This document shows positions 19,857 to 29,213 of a DNA stretch of 64,000 bases, piece by piece. The stretch is from Sneathia sanguinegens (GTDB taxonomy: Bacteria > Fusobacteriota > Fusobacteriia > Fusobacteriales > Leptotrichiaceae). The first letter of the stretch is position 1. Every line of letters starts with the position of its first letter. The DNA lies in assembly GCF_001517935.1 (NCBI RefSeq), contig NZ_LOQF01000001.1, positions 124,001 through 188,000 of the forward strand, written 5' to 3'. A program made the position numbers and the translations under genes. The notes beneath the pieces were generated by a model. That model did no database searches, had not been told where the DNA came from, and saw nothing but the letters and a program-made list of their open reading frames with translations.

Positions 19857-21742
19857 AAGAATATGATGTAATTGTTGTTGGTGCAGGACATGCTGGTATA
19901 GAAGCAGCTCTTGCTTGTGCAAGATTAGGTCAAAAAACAGCAATGTTTACAATAAGATTAGATAATATTGGAGAAATGTCTTGTAATCCATCTATAGGGG
20001 GACCTGCTAAAAGTCATTTGGTAAAAGAAATAGATGCTCTTGGTGGAGAAATGGCTAAGAATATGGATAAAAGTTTTATTCAAATGAGAATATTAAATAC
20101 TAAAAAAGGACCAGCAGTTAGATCACTTAGAGCACAAACAGATAGAAAAGTTTATGCTAATAATATGAAAAAAACGGTAGAAAAGCAAGAAAATTTGGAT
20201 ATAATTCAGGATATAGTTACAAAAATTCTAACTGAAAATAAAGTGATAAAGGGTATAGAAACTAAAAATGGTTTAATATTTAAGACAAAGAAATTAATTT
20301 TATCAACAGGGACCTTTTTAAATGGTTTGCTATATGTTGGAGATAAAATTTTAGAAGGTGGAAGAATGGGTGAACTTAGTGCTAAAGATTTAACTAAGTC
20401 ATTAATAGAATTAGGTCTTGAAGTTAGAAGATTTAAAACTGGAACTTCACCTCGTATTGATGGTAGAACAATAAACTTTGATATTCTTGAAGAACAACCT
20501 GGAGAAAAAGGAAAGGCACTAAAATTCTCTTTTTCATCAAAAGATGAAGATATTTTAGAAAGAAAACAATTATCTTGCTATATTACAAGAACAAGTGAAA
20601 AAACACATGAGGTAATATTAAATAATCTTGATAAAGCACCTATGTATAATGGAACTATACATAGTACAGGACCTAGATATTGCCCATCAATAGAAGATAA
20701 AGTTGTTAGATTCAGTGACAAGGACTCACATCACCTATTTTTAGAACCAGAAGGTTTTGATACAACAGAAGTATATATCAGTGGTTTATCAACAAGTTTT
20801 CCAGCAAGTTACCAACAAGATATGGTTAATTCTATAAAAGGAATGGAAAACGCTAAAATAATGAGATATGGTTATGCAGTAGAATATGACTTTGTATCAG
20901 CCCAAGAATTAGACTATACCTTAGAAACAAGAAAGGTTAAGGGTCTATATTTAGCAGGGCAAATAAATGGTACCAGTGGATATGAAGAAGCTGCAGCCCA
21001 AGGTTTAATGGCTGGAATTAATGCAAGTTTAGCTTTAATGAATAGAGAACCTTTGATACTTTATCGTAATAGTTCATATATTGCAACTATGATAGATGAT
21101 TTGATTAATAAAAGAATAGAAGAACCTTATAGAATGTTTACAGCTAGATCAGAGTATAGATTGATACTAAGAGAAGATAATGCAGATTTAAGACTTTCAA
21201 AATATGGATATGAAGTAGGTTTAGTGGATGAAAAAACTTATGCAAAAGTATTAGAAAAGGAAAAAATTGTAAAAGAAGTAATAGAATTTTTAGATAAAAC
21301 AAATGTAGGTATAAGTAATATAACCTTTGCTAAATTACTGGAAAAATATGAAGAAAGTTCTAAAAGTGGTGTAACATTAAAAGAATTTTTAAGAAGACCT
21401 AAGGTTAGCTATCAAGATATAAAGGATATAGTAAAAGAAATGAATGTAGACTATAACCTAGATTTTCGTGATGATATAGAATATCAAATTGAAGTTACTG
21501 TAAAATATGAAGGATATATAAAAAAAGCAGCTCAAATGATAGAAAAGGCTAAAAAATTTGATGAATGGAAAATACCAAAAGATTTCAATTATGATGCAAT
21601 GAAGGGAATAACAGGAGAAGCCAAGCAAAAATTAAAAGAAAAGAAACCATATAATTTGGGACAAGCAGCTAATATTTTAGGTGTAACACCAGCAGATATA
21701 GCAGTATTGATAATGTATTTAGATGGTAGGTTAAAATGTTAA
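19853..21742 (+). CDS. mnmG: tRNA uridine-5-carboxymethylaminomethyl modification enzyme MnmG (full length)
   Basis: With MnmE it installs cmnm5/nm5 at U34 of tRNAs that read split codon boxes. The 629 residues are canonical: the FAD-binding [84 protein letters not shown] and the C-terminal [16 protein letters not shown] helix. It is followed by rsmG with a 7-base overlap, the classical gidA-gidB order. A diverged second copy occupies the start of the window. Confidence 0.97.
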   Translation: MKEYDVIVVGAGHAGIEAALACARLGQKTAMFTIRLDNIGEMSCNPSIGGPAKSHLVKEIDALGGEMAKNMDKSFIQMRILNTKKGPAVRSLRAQTDRKVYANNMKKTVEKQENLDIIQDIVTKILTENKVIKGIETKNGLIFKTKKLILSTGTFLNGLLYVGDKILEGGRMGELSAKDLTKSLIELGLEVRRFKTGTSPRIDGRTINFDILEEQPGEKGKALKFSFSSKDEDILERKQLSCYITRTSEKTHEVILNNLDKAPMYNGTIHSTGPRYCPSIEDKVVRFSDKDSHHLFLEPEGFDTTEVYISGLSTSFPASYQQDMVNSIKGMENAKIMRYGYAVEYDFVSAQELDYTLETRKVKGLYLAGQINGTSGYEEAAAQGLMAGINASLALMNREPLILYRNSSYIATMIDDLINKRIEEPYRMFTARSEYRLILREDNADLRLSKYGYEVGLVDEKTYAKVLEKEKIVKEVIEFLDKTNVGISNITFAKLLEKYEESSKSGVTLKEFLRRPKVSYQDIKDIVKEMNVDYNLDFRDDIEYQIEVTVKYEGYIKKAAQMIEKAKKFDEWKIPKDFNYDAMKGITGEAKQKLKEKKPYNLGQAANILGVTPADIAVLIMYLDGRLKC

Positions 21743-22377
21743 ATGAGAAATTAGAAAAATATCTTGAACTATTAATTGAAAAAAATAAAGTAATGAATCT
21801 GACAGCTATTAGAGAAAGAGAAGAAATTATAGACAAACATTTTTATGATTCTATGCTTTTAAATGATTTACTTAAAGAAGATGATAAAAAAATAATTGAC
21901 ATAGGAACTGGGGCAGGCTTTCCAGGCTTAGTACTAGCAATATTAAATGAAGATAAAAAATTTCTATTAGTAGACTCAGTTAAAAAAAAGATAGATTTTA
22001 TTAACGAAGTTATAGAAAGTTTAGAATTGAAAAATGTTGAAACTTCTAGTGAAAGAGCAGAAGAATTAATAAAAAATATGAGAGAAAAATTTGATGTTGG
22101 TTTATGTAGAGGAGTAGCAAATTTAGCTGTTATATTAGAATATGAAATTCCTTTTTTAAAAGTTAATGGAAGATTTTTAGCACAAAAACAAAATATATGC
22201 GAAGTAGAACAAGCAAGAAATGCACTTAGTATTTTAAAATCAGAAATAAAGGCTATACATAAATTTAATTTACCACTTTCAAAGGATGAAAGAGTTGTAA
22301 TAGAAATACAAAAAAAGGGTAAAACAGATAAAAAATATCCTAGAAAAGTAGGAATACCAAAGAAAAAACCATTATGA
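21736..22377 (+). CDS. rsmG: 16S rRNA (guanine527-N7)-methyltransferase RsmG (GidB)
   Basis: SAM-dependent methylation of G527 in 16S rRNA. The 213 residues show [19 protein letters not shown], the SAM motif [15 protein letters not shown], and [21 protein letters not shown], then a lysine-rich tail ([13 protein letters not shown]) usual in RsmG. It starts inside the end of mnmG, suggesting translational coupling. No terminator-like hairpin is seen after it, but a strong new promoter follows. Confidence 0.95.
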   Translation: MLNEKLEKYLELLIEKNKVMNLTAIREREEIIDKHFYDSMLLNDLLKEDDKKIIDIGTGAGFPGLVLAILNEDKKFLLVDSVKKKIDFINEVIESLELKNVETSSERAEELIKNMREKFDVGLCRGVANLAVILEYEIPFLKVNGRFLAQKQNICEVEQARNALSILKSEIKAIHKFNLPLSKDERVVIEIQKKGKTDKKYPRKVGIPKKKPL

Positions 22378-22393
22378 GAATAAAAAAGTAAGT

Positions 22394-22458
22394 ATAAATA
22401 AAATTAATGATTACATAAAAAAAATATATTTTACATTTCACATTTTTTTGGGTATAAT
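22394..22458 (+). promoter_or_regulatory. Promoter with a conserved A-rich upstream module (oligopeptide lipoprotein copy 2)
   Basis: TTTACA (22430-22435), a 17-base spacer and TATAAT (22453-22458). Upstream, ATAAATAAAATTAAT (22394-22408), six variable bases, then a 21-base A-tract/TATATTTTACA block (22415-22435) are base-for-base the same as before livJ at 35720-35761. Confidence 0.88.
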
Positions 22459-22493
22459 AACTTAACAGTTATGAAAGTAGGAGGGAAATTCAT

Positions 22494-24272
22494 ATGAAGG
22501 TATCCAAAATAATTATGAGTATAATGTGTATTTCAGCTTTTTTTTCTTGTCAACCAGGGCAAAAAAAATCTGCTAAAGCTGAAAAGGTAAATTTACTATT
22601 TCCACAAACATGGGAATCTAAAGAAAAAGCAATTAAAGGAGGAACATATAAGGTAGCGGTAGTTAGTCAATCACCTTTTATGGGACTTTTTAATGAAATT
22701 TTAGCTAATTCAGTAGTAGATACTGCATTTTTAGACCCTATAAGTGCACCTTTATTTACAACAGGTAAGGATTTTATAGCAGATGATAGAGGACTTGCAA
22801 AAATAGATATAGATGTAGATAATAAAATAGTTACTGTAACTTTAAGAAATAATTTGAAATGGGAAGATGGTCAACCAATGACTATAGATGACTATATATT
22901 TACTTATGAATGTATAGGAAATCCTGATTATACAGGTGTTAGATATGATTCAGGTTTAGAACAAATCAAAGGTATGAAAGAATTTCATGAAGGTAAGGCA
23001 AAAACTATAAGTGGATTGGAAAAAGTAAATGACAATGTAGTTAAGATACATTTCTATGAATTAAGTCCAACTATTCGTACTTTAGGTGGAGGTATTTTTA
23101 CTTCAATAATTCCAAAACATTATTTAGCAGATGTTCCGGTTAAGGATTTAGAAAAATCTGATAAAGTAAGATTACATCCAATTGGAGCAGGGCCTTGGAA
23201 GATTAAACAAATAATACCAGGTGAAAGTGTTGAATATGTACCAAACGAAAATTATTATAAACCAAATAATATACCTAAGGTAGACAAAATGATAATGAAG
23301 ATATTACCAGACAATTCATTATTATCATCAATGAAAAATGGAGAATTTGATTATTATAAACAAGCAGGTACAGCACTTTATAGTGAATATAAAGATTTGA
23401 ATAATTTGGTTGTTTTAGGAAGACCTCAATTATCATATTCATATTTAGGATTCAATTTAGGACATTGGGATGCTAAAAAAGGAGAAAATGTAACAGATCC
23501 TAATAAGAAAATGGCAGATATTAATTTAAGAAAAGCAATGGGTTATGCAGTTAATTTAGAAGAAATTGCAACAAGCTTTTTCAATGGATTACAAACTAGA
23601 GCTACAGGTGTAATACCACCAGCTTTTGAAACTCTATATACACCTAAGGAAAGATTTAAATATAGTCCTGAAAAAGCTAATGAATTATTGGATAAAGCAG
23701 GATATAAAGATGTAGATGGAGATGGAATAAGAGAAGATAAAAATGGAAAACCACTTGAAATATTCTTAGCTTTCCCTGCAAGTGGTGATATTGCAGAACC
23801 ATTATCACAAAAATATATACAAGATTGGAGAAAAGTAGGTTTAAAGGTTTCACTTACAGGTGGAAGATTAATTGAAGGTAATTCATTCTTTGATTTACTT
23901 GATAGTAATTCAGATAGTTATGATATTTGGTTAGCAGGTTGGTCAGTTGGAACTTCAATGGATATTAATGGATTATACGCAAGAAATGCAAAATTCAATA
24001 TGTCTAGAATAACTTCAAAAAGAAATGATGAATTAATGGCAAAAGTTAATTCAACACAAAGTTTGAAAGATCCTGAATATAAAGCAAAAGCTTTAAGGGA
24101 ATGGGAAGATAATTATATGGAAAATGAACTAGGATTTTTACCATTATTATTTAGATATGAATTATTCCCAGTTAATAAGAGGGTAAAATTTAGTAGTATT
24201 GTCTATGATGATTCAAATATTAAGGATGTACCATTAGAATTAACATCACCAGAACCTTATAGACAAAAATAA
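22494..24272 (+). CDS. Oligopeptide ABC transporter substrate-binding lipoprotein, copy 2
   Basis: Family 5 solute-binding protein of 592 residues with signal peptide and lipobox (FFSC, then QPGQKKS). It is closely related along its length to the protein at 10816-12606; the QPMTIDDYIFTYE, AKTISGLEKVND and GHWDAKKGENVTDP blocks are identical in both. It keeps the calcium-loop-like DVDGDGIREDKNG. It has its own strong promoter and no adjacent permease genes. The differences from copy 1 cluster in the N-terminal lobe and near the C-terminus, so the two may differ in peptide preference; that is inference. Confidence 0.92.
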   Translation: MKVSKIIMSIMCISAFFSCQPGQKKSAKAEKVNLLFPQTWESKEKAIKGGTYKVAVVSQSPFMGLFNEILANSVVDTAFLDPISAPLFTTGKDFIADDRGLAKIDIDVDNKIVTVTLRNNLKWEDGQPMTIDDYIFTYECIGNPDYTGVRYDSGLEQIKGMKEFHEGKAKTISGLEKVNDNVVKIHFYELSPTIRTLGGGIFTSIIPKHYLADVPVKDLEKSDKVRLHPIGAGPWKIKQIIPGESVEYVPNENYYKPNNIPKVDKMIMKILPDNSLLSSMKNGEFDYYKQAGTALYSEYKDLNNLVVLGRPQLSYSYLGFNLGHWDAKKGENVTDPNKKMADINLRKAMGYAVNLEEIATSFFNGLQTRATGVIPPAFETLYTPKERFKYSPEKANELLDKAGYKDVDGDGIREDKNGKPLEIFLAFPASGDIAEPLSQKYIQDWRKVGLKVSLTGGRLIEGNSFFDLLDSNSDSYDIWLAGWSVGTSMDINGLYARNAKFNMSRITSKRNDELMAKVNSTQSLKDPEYKAKALREWEDNYMENELGFLPLLFRYELFPVNKRVKFSSIVYDDSNIKDVPLELTSPEPYRQK

Positions 24273-24300
24273 AATAAAATGATAATATATATACAAGTTT

Positions 24301-24499
24301 TAGATAGAGGAGCATTAAATAATAGTACAGTAGGGAGATGGCAATCTATGAACTATTGGAAAGGAGATAATGCCGAAACACTAACAAGGCATTGTTAGTA
24401 GTTGGGAATATGGGAAATACCCATATAACTGCCATTGAAAATGGGTGAGCTATCAAGTGTATATTCCTATATACTGATAGCTAGTCTATCAGTTTTTTT
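24301..24499 (+). promoter_or_regulatory. Lysine riboswitch (L box) with intrinsic terminator
   Basis: The aptamer core spans about 24303-24454. It contains the lysine-class signatures GAGGAGC, AGTA, GGAAAGGAGAT, GCCGAA, GTTGGGAA and ATAACTGCCA, closed by P1 GATAG (24303-24307)/CTATC (24450-24454). The expression platform is visible: GCTATCA (24449-24455) can pair with TGATAGC (24475-24481) as antiterminator, or CTGATAG (24474-24480) with CTATCAG (24486-24492) as terminator followed by seven T. Lysine stabilises P1, frees the terminator and turns the downstream importer off. Confidence 0.93.
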
Positions 24500-24514
24500 A
24501 TAGGAGGGATTAGC

Positions 24515-25999
24515 TTGAAAAAAATTATTGCAATATTATTTATGTTATTGAGTTTGATAGCATGTAATGTTGAAAAAAAACAAGTTTTAAGAGTTGGTAT
24601 GGAAGTAGGTTATGCACCATTTAACTGGTTTCAAGAAACAGGTGAAAATGGAGCAGTTAAAATATCAACTGGATATGCAAATGGTTATGATGTTAAAATA
24701 GCCAAAATAATAGCAGAAAAGTTAAATATGAAATTGGAAATAGTTCCAAGTGATTGGGATTCATTATTAGGACCAGCTGTTAATTCAAATAAAATTGATT
24801 TGGTAATAGCAGGTATGTCACCAACAGAGGAAAGAAAAAAAAGCTTAGATTTTACGAAGGCTTATTATAATTCTGATATAGTTATTGTAGTGAAAAAAAA
24901 TGGAAATTATACTAAGGTAAAAAAATTAGAAGACTTATCTACTGCAAGATTAACAGGTCAATTAAACACTATACACTATAGTCTATTAAGTCAAATAAAA
25001 GGCTTAAAAAAATTACCGGCTATGGAAAATTTTCCTAGTATGATAGTTGCACTTAATTCAAATAAAATAGATGGCTATATAGCTGAAAAGCCAAGTGCCT
25101 TATCTGCAAAATTTTCAGATCCTAATATAGATTTTATAGAATTTAAACAAAATGAAGGTTTTAAATATAACAAGGAAGAAATAAATGTTGCTATAGGTTT
25201 GAAAAAAGGCAATAAGACCCTATTAAATAAGGTGAATAAAGCTTTGAGTGAAATAAGTGATGAAAAAAAAGATAGTTTAATGGAAGAAGCGATAGCACAA
25301 CAACCATTAAGTGGACAAAAAAATATGAATTTTTTACAATGGACAAAACAAATATTACAAACATATTGGAAAAAATATTTAGTTGGTACTCTTATAACTC
25401 TTTTTCTAGCAAGTTTTGGTACAGTAGTTGGAACCTTAATAGGAATGGTAGTAGCCTTAGTTAATACAAGCAGGGGCAATAAAGTATTAAAATTTATAAA
25501 TTGGTTATACATTTTAATTTTTAGGGGTACACCAATGATAGTTCAAGCAATGATACTTTATTATGGACTTGGACAAATTTTAGGCATAAATCTAAAACCA
25601 TTAACAGCAGCCTTGATTATAATATCTATTAATACAGGTGCATATATTTCTGAAATACTAAGAGGAGGAATTACTTCAATAGATAAGGGACAATATGAAG
25701 CTAGTACATCTTTAGGTTTTACACATAAGCAAACTATGATGTATATAATATTACCTCAGGCATTTAGAAATTCTTTACCTGCAATAGGGAATGAATTTAT
25801 TGTGAATATTAAAGATTCATCTGTATTATTTGCAATAGGAGTTACAGAATTATATACAATATCTAAACAAGTGGCAGGAACTAATTTTAGATATTATGAA
25901 GTATTTTTAATAACTTGTTTAATATATTTTGTATTGACTACAATATTTAGTAAATTAGTAAATTATTTAGAAAAAAGATTGGATGGAGATACTTTATGA
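24515..25999 (+). CDS. Lysine-type ABC importer: fused substrate-binding lipoprotein and permease
   Basis: Polar amino-acid importer component. Residues 1-265 are a family 3 solute-binding domain behind a lipobox (LIAC near residues 14-17; [32 protein letters not shown]). Residues about 280-490 are a HisM-type permease with the EAA loop ([20 protein letters not shown]). The start is TTG at 24515, preceded by GGAGGG at a good distance; it is the only start that gives a proper signal peptide. The lysine riboswitch directly upstream makes lysine the likely substrate. The next gene, overlapping by 4 bases, is the ATPase. Confidence 0.93.
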   Translation: MKKIIAILFMLLSLIACNVEKKQVLRVGMEVGYAPFNWFQETGENGAVKISTGYANGYDVKIAKIIAEKLNMKLEIVPSDWDSLLGPAVNSNKIDLVIAGMSPTEERKKSLDFTKAYYNSDIVIVVKKNGNYTKVKKLEDLSTARLTGQLNTIHYSLLSQIKGLKKLPAMENFPSMIVALNSNKIDGYIAEKPSALSAKFSDPNIDFIEFKQNEGFKYNKEEINVAIGLKKGNKTLLNKVNKALSEISDEKKDSLMEEAIAQQPLSGQKNMNFLQWTKQILQTYWKKYLVGTLITLFLASFGTVVGTLIGMVVALVNTSRGNKVLKFINWLYILIFRGTPMIVQAMILYYGLGQILGINLKPLTAALIIISINTGAYISEILRGGITSIDKGQYEASTSLGFTHKQTMMYIILPQAFRNSLPAIGNEFIVNIKDSSVLFAIGVTELYTISKQVAGTNFRYYEVFLITCLIYFVLTTIFSKLVNYLEKRLDGDTL

Positions 26000-26703
26000 A
26001 AAATATATTAAGAGTTGAAAAAATAAAAAAGGTATATGGAACAAAAGAAATATTAAAAGATATTTCATTTTCTATTGATGAAGGAGAGGTAATATCAATA
26101 ATAGGACCATCAGGTAGTGGTAAATCGACTTTACTTCGATGTATTAATTTATTAGAAGATATTACTTCTGGTCAAATACTATTTCATGGTGAAAAGATAA
26201 AAGCAAATGAAGAATATAGACAAAAAGTAGGTATGGTTTTTCAAAATTTTAATTTATTTGAAAATATGAATGTAATACAAAATTGTATGTTAGCTCAGAG
26301 AAAGGTTTTACATAAAAGCGAAAAAGAAGCAAAAGAAATAGCACTGAAATATCTTGAGAAAGTTGGAATGAAAGATTTTATAAATGCTAGACCAAAGCAA
26401 TTATCTGGTGGGCAAAAACAAAGAGTTGCTATTGCAAGGGCCTTATGTATGAAACCTGAAATATTATTATTTGATGAACCAACTTCGGCACTCGATCCAG
26501 AAATGGTTACTGAAATTTTAAAAATTATGATAGAGCTTGCAAAAGAAGGTATGACAATGATAGTTGTAACACATGAAATGAATTTTGCAAAGAATGTATC
26601 AGATAGAATAATTTTCATGGAACATGGCTATATTGAAGTTGATGATAGTCCTGAAAATATATTAAAAGGAAATAATCAAAGAATAAAAGAATTTTTATCA
26701 TAA
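25996..26703 (+). CDS. Amino-acid ABC transporter ATP-binding protein
   Basis: GlnQ/ArtP-type ATPase of 235 residues. Walker A is GPSGSGKST, the signature is LSGGQKQR, Walker B is [14 protein letters not shown], and the switch histidine is in VVTHEM. It overlaps the fused binding protein/permease by 4 bases (ATGA) and so belongs to the lysine importer under the same riboswitch. Confidence 0.95.
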   Translation: MKNILRVEKIKKVYGTKEILKDISFSIDEGEVISIIGPSGSGKSTLLRCINLLEDITSGQILFHGEKIKANEEYRQKVGMVFQNFNLFENMNVIQNCMLAQRKVLHKSEKEAKEIALKYLEKVGMKDFINARPKQLSGGQKQRVAIARALCMKPEILLFDEPTSALDPEMVTEILKIMIELAKEGMTMIVVTHEMNFAKNVSDRIIFMEHGYIEVDDSPENILKGNNQRIKEFLS

Positions 26704-26705
26704 TA

Positions 26706-26734
26706 AAGGCTAAGGATTTTATCTCCTTAGCCTT
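26706..26734. terminator. Bidirectional terminator between the lysine importer and the nan operon
   Basis: An 11-bp perfect stem AAGGCTAAGGA/TCCTTAGCCTT sits between convergent stop codons. The flanking runs are A/T-rich but short. Confidence 0.8.
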
Positions 26735-26738
26735 AAAT

Positions 26739-27668
26739 TTAATTACAATATTTATTTATAGTAGACTTGATTAAAGAATCAATTTTTTTACATAAGTCCT
26801 TGTCTTCGTTACTTTCTATAGGTAACATAGGTAATCTTGGTTGTCCTGTTTTAATTCCATTCATAGCTAATATATACTTACATACAGCATATAGTGAAGG
26901 ACCAGAAAGAAGTAAAGAAATAATTTCATTTACAGAATTTTGAACTTCTCTAGCCTTTTCTATTTCATTTTTCTTAATTAAGTCATCCATTTTCATAAAT
27001 AATTCTGGCATTACACCATAAGTTCCACCTATACCAGAATCAGCACCTATCATACGACCAGCAATGAATTGTTCATCGGGACCATTAAATACAATAAATT
27101 CATGATTTTTTACTAAAGTTCCATGATATTTAAATTGTTGTAATTCATAAGTACTTTCACTAGAACATTTTATACCTATAACTTTTTCATTTTTTGCTAA
27201 TTCTTTGAATAATGATAAAGGCATATTGAATCTAGTTGTTTGTGGTATGTGGTAAATTATAAAGGGGAGACTAGTTGCATTTATCATAGTTTCATAATGT
27301 TTTTTTATTGCTTTAGGAGAAAAGCCATAATATACACAAGGTATAGAAGATATAGCATCTACTCCTAATTTTTCAGCATGTTTTGCAAGTCTAACAGATT
27401 CTATTGTGGAATTTGCTCCAATATGTGCAATTATAGTTAATTTTCCTTTTGCAACACTCATAACAGCTTCCAACATTTTTTTTCTTTCTTCTTCATTTTG
27501 TAAAATACCTTCTCCAGAAGAACCACCTACATAAAGTCCCTTAACTCCTTTATCAATATAATATTGAGTTAAAAGTTTGGCTCGTTCTATTGAAACATTT
27601 CCTTCATCATCATATGCTGAATAAAGAGCCATAAAAACACCTTTAAATTTTTCTAAATTAAAATTCAT
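26739..27668 (-). CDS. nanA: N-acetylneuraminate lyase
   Basis: Splits sialic acid into N-acetylmannosamine and pyruvate. This 309-residue class I aldolase has GGSSGEGILQNEEERK (the GSTGE-like pyruvate carboxylate site), the catalytic Tyr in IIYHIPQTT and the Schiff-base Lys in VIGIKCSS. The start is coupled to nanK, with a 4-base overlap between the two. It is the last gene of the minus-strand operon rpiR-PTS-nanE-nanK-nanA and is followed by a bidirectional hairpin. Confidence 0.93.
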   Translation of the reverse strand: MNFNLEKFKGVFMALYSAYDDEGNVSIERAKLLTQYYIDKGVKGLYVGGSSGEGILQNEEERKKMLEAVMSVAKGKLTIIAHIGANSTIESVRLAKHAEKLGVDAISSIPCVYYGFSPKAIKKHYETMINATSLPFIIYHIPQTTRFNMPLSLFKELAKNEKVIGIKCSSESTYELQQFKYHGTLVKNHEFIVFNGPDEQFIAGRMIGADSGIGGTYGVMPELFMKMDDLIKKNEIEKAREVQNSVNEIISLLLSGPSLYAVCKYILAMNGIKTGQPRLPMLPIESNEDKDLCKKIDSLIKSTINKYCN

Positions 27669-28507
27669 TGTATTTCCTTTCTAGTAAGGCAATAAATGCC
27701 ATAAAGACCTGCCTTATTTTCTAATTTTGCTAAGTTTATTTGCGTAATAAATTTTTTATCTATTAATTTTTCATTAACTTTTTTTCTAATTAAAGGTTCT
27801 AATATTTCTTTTTGAGCTGTTATGCCACCGCCAATAATTATTTTATTAGGATTGAACATATATATTATATTAACGATACCATATGATAAATTATCAACCA
27901 TTTTTTCTATAGCTTCTTGACAAAGTTTAGAACCTTTTTTTGCTTCTTCAAAAATGTATAGTCCATCAACTTTTTTATTTAATTTTTTACTTACTAAATC
28001 AACTAAATATTTTGTAGAAGAAATATCTTGAAAATATGAAGATTGAATTGGTAAATAGCCTATTTCACAAGCTGAAAAATTAGCTCCAGTATAAATTTCA
28101 TCATTAATTATTATAGCACCACCTACACCAGTACCTATAGTTAAACAAAATACAGGTGATTTTTCTTTATTATAGATATATTCTCCATAAGCAGCACTAT
28201 TAACATCATTTTCAACTATACAAGGGACATTAAATTTAGCTTCTATATTCTTTTTTAATTCAGTGCCAATATAGTTTGGGATAGTAGGTCCAGCATAAAT
28301 AACTTTTCCTTGTTTATTATCTATGACTCCAGCACTAGAAATTCCTACCGCTGAAATAGAAGGATATTTTTCTATAATATTCAAAATTTGTTCTAGTATA
28401 TTTGAACTTGTTTTTTCAGATAAAATTGTTAAATTATCTATATTATCTTGAGTAAAAAGTGTGTATTTTATGCTTGTACCACCAATGTCAAAGCAAAGAA
28501 TATTCAT
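27665..28507 (-). CDS. nanK: ROK-family N-acetylmannosamine kinase
   Basis: Phosphorylates ManNAc to ManNAc-6-P. The N-terminal phosphate-binding FDIGGTSIKYTLF and the ROK block TIGTGVGGAIIINDEIYTGA are clear, and ENDVNSAAYGEY carries the catalytic Asp. The 280 residues match NanK. The usual ROK zinc cysteines are not evident, as in other small ROK kinases. The substrate assignment rests on the position between nanE and nanA, overlapping each by 4 bases. Confidence 0.88.
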   Translation of the reverse strand: MNILCFDIGGTSIKYTLFTQDNIDNLTILSEKTSSNILEQILNIIEKYPSISAVGISSAGVIDNKQGKVIYAGPTIPNYIGTELKKNIEAKFNVPCIVENDVNSAAYGEYIYNKEKSPVFCLTIGTGVGGAIIINDEIYTGANFSACEIGYLPIQSSYFQDISSTKYLVDLVSKKLNKKVDGLYIFEEAKKGSKLCQEAIEKMVDNLSYGIVNIIYMFNPNKIIIGGGITAQKEILEPLIRKKVNEKLIDKKFITQINLAKLENKAGLYGIYCLTRKEIQ

Positions 28508-29202
28508 TTTAATCCCATTCCTTCTAAAAATCTATTTGTTATTTCAAGAGGTCTTGTTATTGCACCTCCTACTACAACTGAATATGCACCAAGTTCAAGC
28601 ATTTTTTTAGCTTGTTCTGGTGTATGTATTCGTCCTTCGGCAATTACTGGAATTGGTATATTAGCAACTAAATTTTTTATTAATTCAAAGTTTGGAGCTT
28701 TATCATTTTTTGTATATTCAGTATAACCATTCAATGTAGTTCCAACAAAGTCAACCCCAGCTTTGTATGCATTTATCCCTTCTTCAAGATTTGAAATATC
28801 TGCCATTAATAAAATATTAGGATATTTTTTCTTGATATTTTTAAGATGTTCATTAATAGTTAAGCCATCAGGTCTTTCTCTTAAAGTACAATCAAGTGCA
28901 ATTATATCCGAACCTGCTTTAACTAAGGCATCTATTTCATCCATAGTAACTGTAATATATGGGCTAAATGAAGGATATGCCTTTTTTATTATACCTATAA
29001 CAGGAAGAGAAGTTTCTTTCTTTATAGCAACAACGTCACGAATACTGCTAGTTCTAATTAATTTTACTCCAGCTCTTTTAGCTGCCTTTGCCATGAAAGG
29101 CATAATAGATCTTTTTTCATCATATAGTGGTTCATCAGCTAATGCTTGACAAGAAACTATAAGTTGTTTTTTCATAATTTGTAAAAGTTCATTTTTTGTC
29201 AT
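28504..29202 (-). CDS. nanE: N-acetylmannosamine-6-phosphate 2-epimerase
   Basis: Converts ManNAc-6-P to GlcNAc-6-P, joining sialic acid breakdown to amino-sugar metabolism. The 232-residue TIM barrel has SCQALADEPLYDE, KLIRTSSIRDV, VIGIIKKAYP, IALDCTLRERP with the catalytic Lys/Asp environment, GTTLNGYT and VIAEGRIHTPEQA. The stop overlaps the nanK start by 4 bases. No nagA or nagB is found in this operon. Confidence 0.93.
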   Translation of the reverse strand: MTKNELLQIMKKQLIVSCQALADEPLYDEKRSIMPFMAKAAKRAGVKLIRTSSIRDVVAIKKETSLPVIGIIKKAYPSFSPYITVTMDEIDALVKAGSDIIALDCTLRERPDGLTINEHLKNIKKKYPNILLMADISNLEEGINAYKAGVDFVGTTLNGYTEYTKNDKAPNFELIKNLVANIPIPVIAEGRIHTPEQAKKMLELGAYSVVVGGAITRPLEITNRFLEGMGLK

Positions 29203-29213
29203 TTTTAACCTTC

